DNA from: Hemicentrotus pulcherrimus
Lineage: Eukaryota; Echinodermata; Echinoidea; Camarodonta; Strongylocentrotidae
DNA: 31,085 nucleotides
Direction: 5' to 3'
NCBI GenBank assembly: GCA_003118195.1
Contig: BEXV01001855.1
Span: 2,322-33,406 of the forward strand
The translations under genes and the position numbers were made by a program. The notes under the pieces were generated by a model. The model did no database searches and was not told the origin of the DNA. It saw only the letters and a program-made list of their open reading frames with translations. Shown piece after piece: positions 29,590 through 31,085 of this stretch. Each line of letters opens with the position of its first letter. The first letter of the stretch is position 1.

Positions 29590-30806
29590 ACTAAAGTTTA
29601 GTCCACATTGACTCGATCTCGACGGTGCATTACTATCCTGGCTGTGTAATAAAAGCTGTGCTATCGAATCTCAACATTTCAAACACCACTGTACAAAACT
29701 CAAATGATTTTACTCGAAATAGGTACTTAAGTGACGATTGTTGACACTAGGCGTTGTGGCGTGCGCCTGTAATCCAGCTAACAGTGGAAGTTAGAAACTG
29801 ATTCAGCCGAGGACGCAGGTTCGAAACTGAGTCACGTCTTTCGGATGGTGACGTTAAAAGTCGGTCCCCAGACGTAAATAATCATATCTGATTGATACAC
29901 GTCTGTGAAAACCCAAAATACACACACACACACACTAAAATAGCAGTAAAATACAATATTTTTCAAATTTCCGATGATAGAAAGATTAATTTTAAAATCA
30001 AAATGTGAGTCCACTGTCAAACTTACCGATCAGATTGTATAGGGTTTCTTGAAACAGGTACTAAACAAAACAAATTTTAACTCATGATCATTTTTGGAAA
30101 TTTAATGAATATTTACTTCATTTTGGGTAAGTTTTATAGAAGGGTAAACTATCTCCCTCCACGCCGTAGTAACAGGTCAAATTTTGGATAGAATCTCCTA
30201 GAATTCTGACAAGCACCCAGTTTTTAATGGTTAATACACAGCCAGGATAGTAATGCAGCTAGATCTAAATCTACATTCACATTGTATAGACTATTTGTGG
30301 GCATAGCTAGGCTAGATTTTTTGGTCTTTTAAGAACTAGACTAAACACTAAACAACTCCAGCAAAGCATAGAGAGTTATAACTCCGGGAAACTCCAACGC
30401 CGGTGTTGGAACTTCCCGCAGTTAAGAGAGTTCATACTTAAATGCGTATTGACCTTTAGCACTGCACTACGTGTTAATAGACAGCATTTAAATACATGAA
30501 TAGTCAAAACACTCATAACACATAGATGTACACAATCATCCCGATGCGGCTGATCGGTACGTTTGACAGTGGGCTCACGATTTTGAATTAAAAATTAATC
30601 TTTCTATCATCGGAAACTTGAAAAATACTGTATTTTACTGCTATTTAGGTGTCAACAATCGTCACTTAAGTACCGATTTTTAGTAAAATTAGTTGAGTTT
30701 TGTACAGTGGTGTTTGGAATGTTGAGAATCGATAGCACAGCTTTTATTACACAGCCAGGATAGTAATGCACCGTCGAGATCTAGTCAATGTGGACTAAAC
30801 TTTAGT
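29590..30806. repeat. Foldback 4: long inverted repeat with one arm interrupted by a SINE
   Basis: The left arm 29590-29747 plus 29936-30033 is the reverse complement of 30549-30806. Both ends carry ctaaagtttagtccacattg in opposite orientation, and both contain gtacagtggtgttt and cacagccaggatagtaatgc. The loop is about 30034-30548 and contains a repeat related to foldback 2. Confidence 0.8.
29748..29935 (+). mobile_element. SINE with 7SL/Alu-like head and (CA)n tail
   Basis: It reads gttgtggcgtgcgcctgtaa then tccagcta, close to the 5' domain of 7SL RNA and Alu. A box-B-like ggttcgaaact lies near 29818-29828. Then comes a tcggatggtgacgttaaaa body and a (CA)n tail ending at 29935. The uninterrupted opposite arm (30640-30660) shows the empty site, fixing the insert at about 188 bases. 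Confidence 0.65.
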
Positions 30807-31085
30807 AGACTACGATACGAAATATCAAATTAGGTCTGGATCTACCGTTTACAACATTCTCACATTATTTCCTTGTAAAATTTCCCTGCGAGCTGGTGAA
30901 AGGGTCTCCAAAATTCTGAATCAAAGTTCAGTGAATCTCTGAAAGGCCTGAATTCAATAAAACAAAACCTAAAACGTGGCCAATTTCTTCAAAATAGAAG
31001 TCTACGGCCTACGCCAGGAAACTGCACCTGGCGCCTCGATCTATCATGAAATCAACGGTGTCTTCAAAAAAAAAAAAAAAAAAAA
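30807..31085. other. Window end, AT-rich, poly-A run
   Basis: No exon seen. The window stops within a run of A from about 31065, which may be a sequence end or a simple repeat; it is not read as a transcript end. Confidence 0.4.

Noticed and set aside
31060..31085. Terminal poly-A as a retroposon or mRNA end
   Set aside because: The window stops inside the run and no element body could be identified before it.

Overview
This is a eukaryotic nuclear window. It has short GT-AG-bounded exons in AT-rich introns, many SINE, LINE-tail and MITE fragments, and no bacterial gene organisation. Two genes can be read. One encodes a secreted modular protein built from EGF, TSP1, WSC, WxxW and F5/8-C domains. 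The other encodes the conserved nuclear protein ZNF330/NOA36. The mix of metazoan extracellular modules, the intron structure and the repeats (for example the 'gcctccgc' units and 'TCGGATGG..ACGTTAAA' SINE bodies) suggests a deuterostome marine invertebrate. A sea urchin or other echinoderm is most likely, but that is inferred from style; no species was identified.

Layout. Positions 1-3044 hold no recognisable exon. They contain a single N at 1718 flanked by two near-identical 536/537-base copies, most likely an assembly overlap laid in tandem. Positions 3045-15567 (+) carry 13 exons that join in frame to 884 codons plus a stop. The domain order is EGF-like, TSP1, WSC, a WSC split by a Thr-rich insert, a WxxW (mucin-2/CILP-type) domain split by a glycosylation-rich insert, WSC, and F5/8-C. 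The 5' end (signal peptide) is not seen, so the gene is partial here. Positions 15568-18660 are the intergenic and 3'-UTR space between two convergent genes. Positions 18661-28165 (-) carry a complete ZNF330/NOA36 gene: ten coding exons, 999 nt, 332 aa, all phases consistent, including a 20-nt microexon. Positions 28166-31085 lie upstream of ZNF330 and are almost entirely nested long inverted repeats, one of which has been hit by a SINE.

The two genes show no functional link. The first is presumably extracellular (matrix, mucus or immune-type recognition). The second is a nuclear/nucleolar Cys-rich housekeeping-type protein. The observations most worth a second look are: (a) the two separate domains in one protein that are each interrupted by mucin-like Thr-rich inserts; (b) a SINE at 29748-29935 whose head resembles the 7SL RNA/Alu 5' domain and whose empty site is preserved in the opposite arm of the same inverted repeat; (c) the cluster of four long foldbacks in the ZNF330 upstream region; and (d) a hAT-type MITE with a perfect 8-bp target duplication. 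Exon boundaries come from splice consensus, phase bookkeeping and domain continuity by eye. No alignment or search was run.
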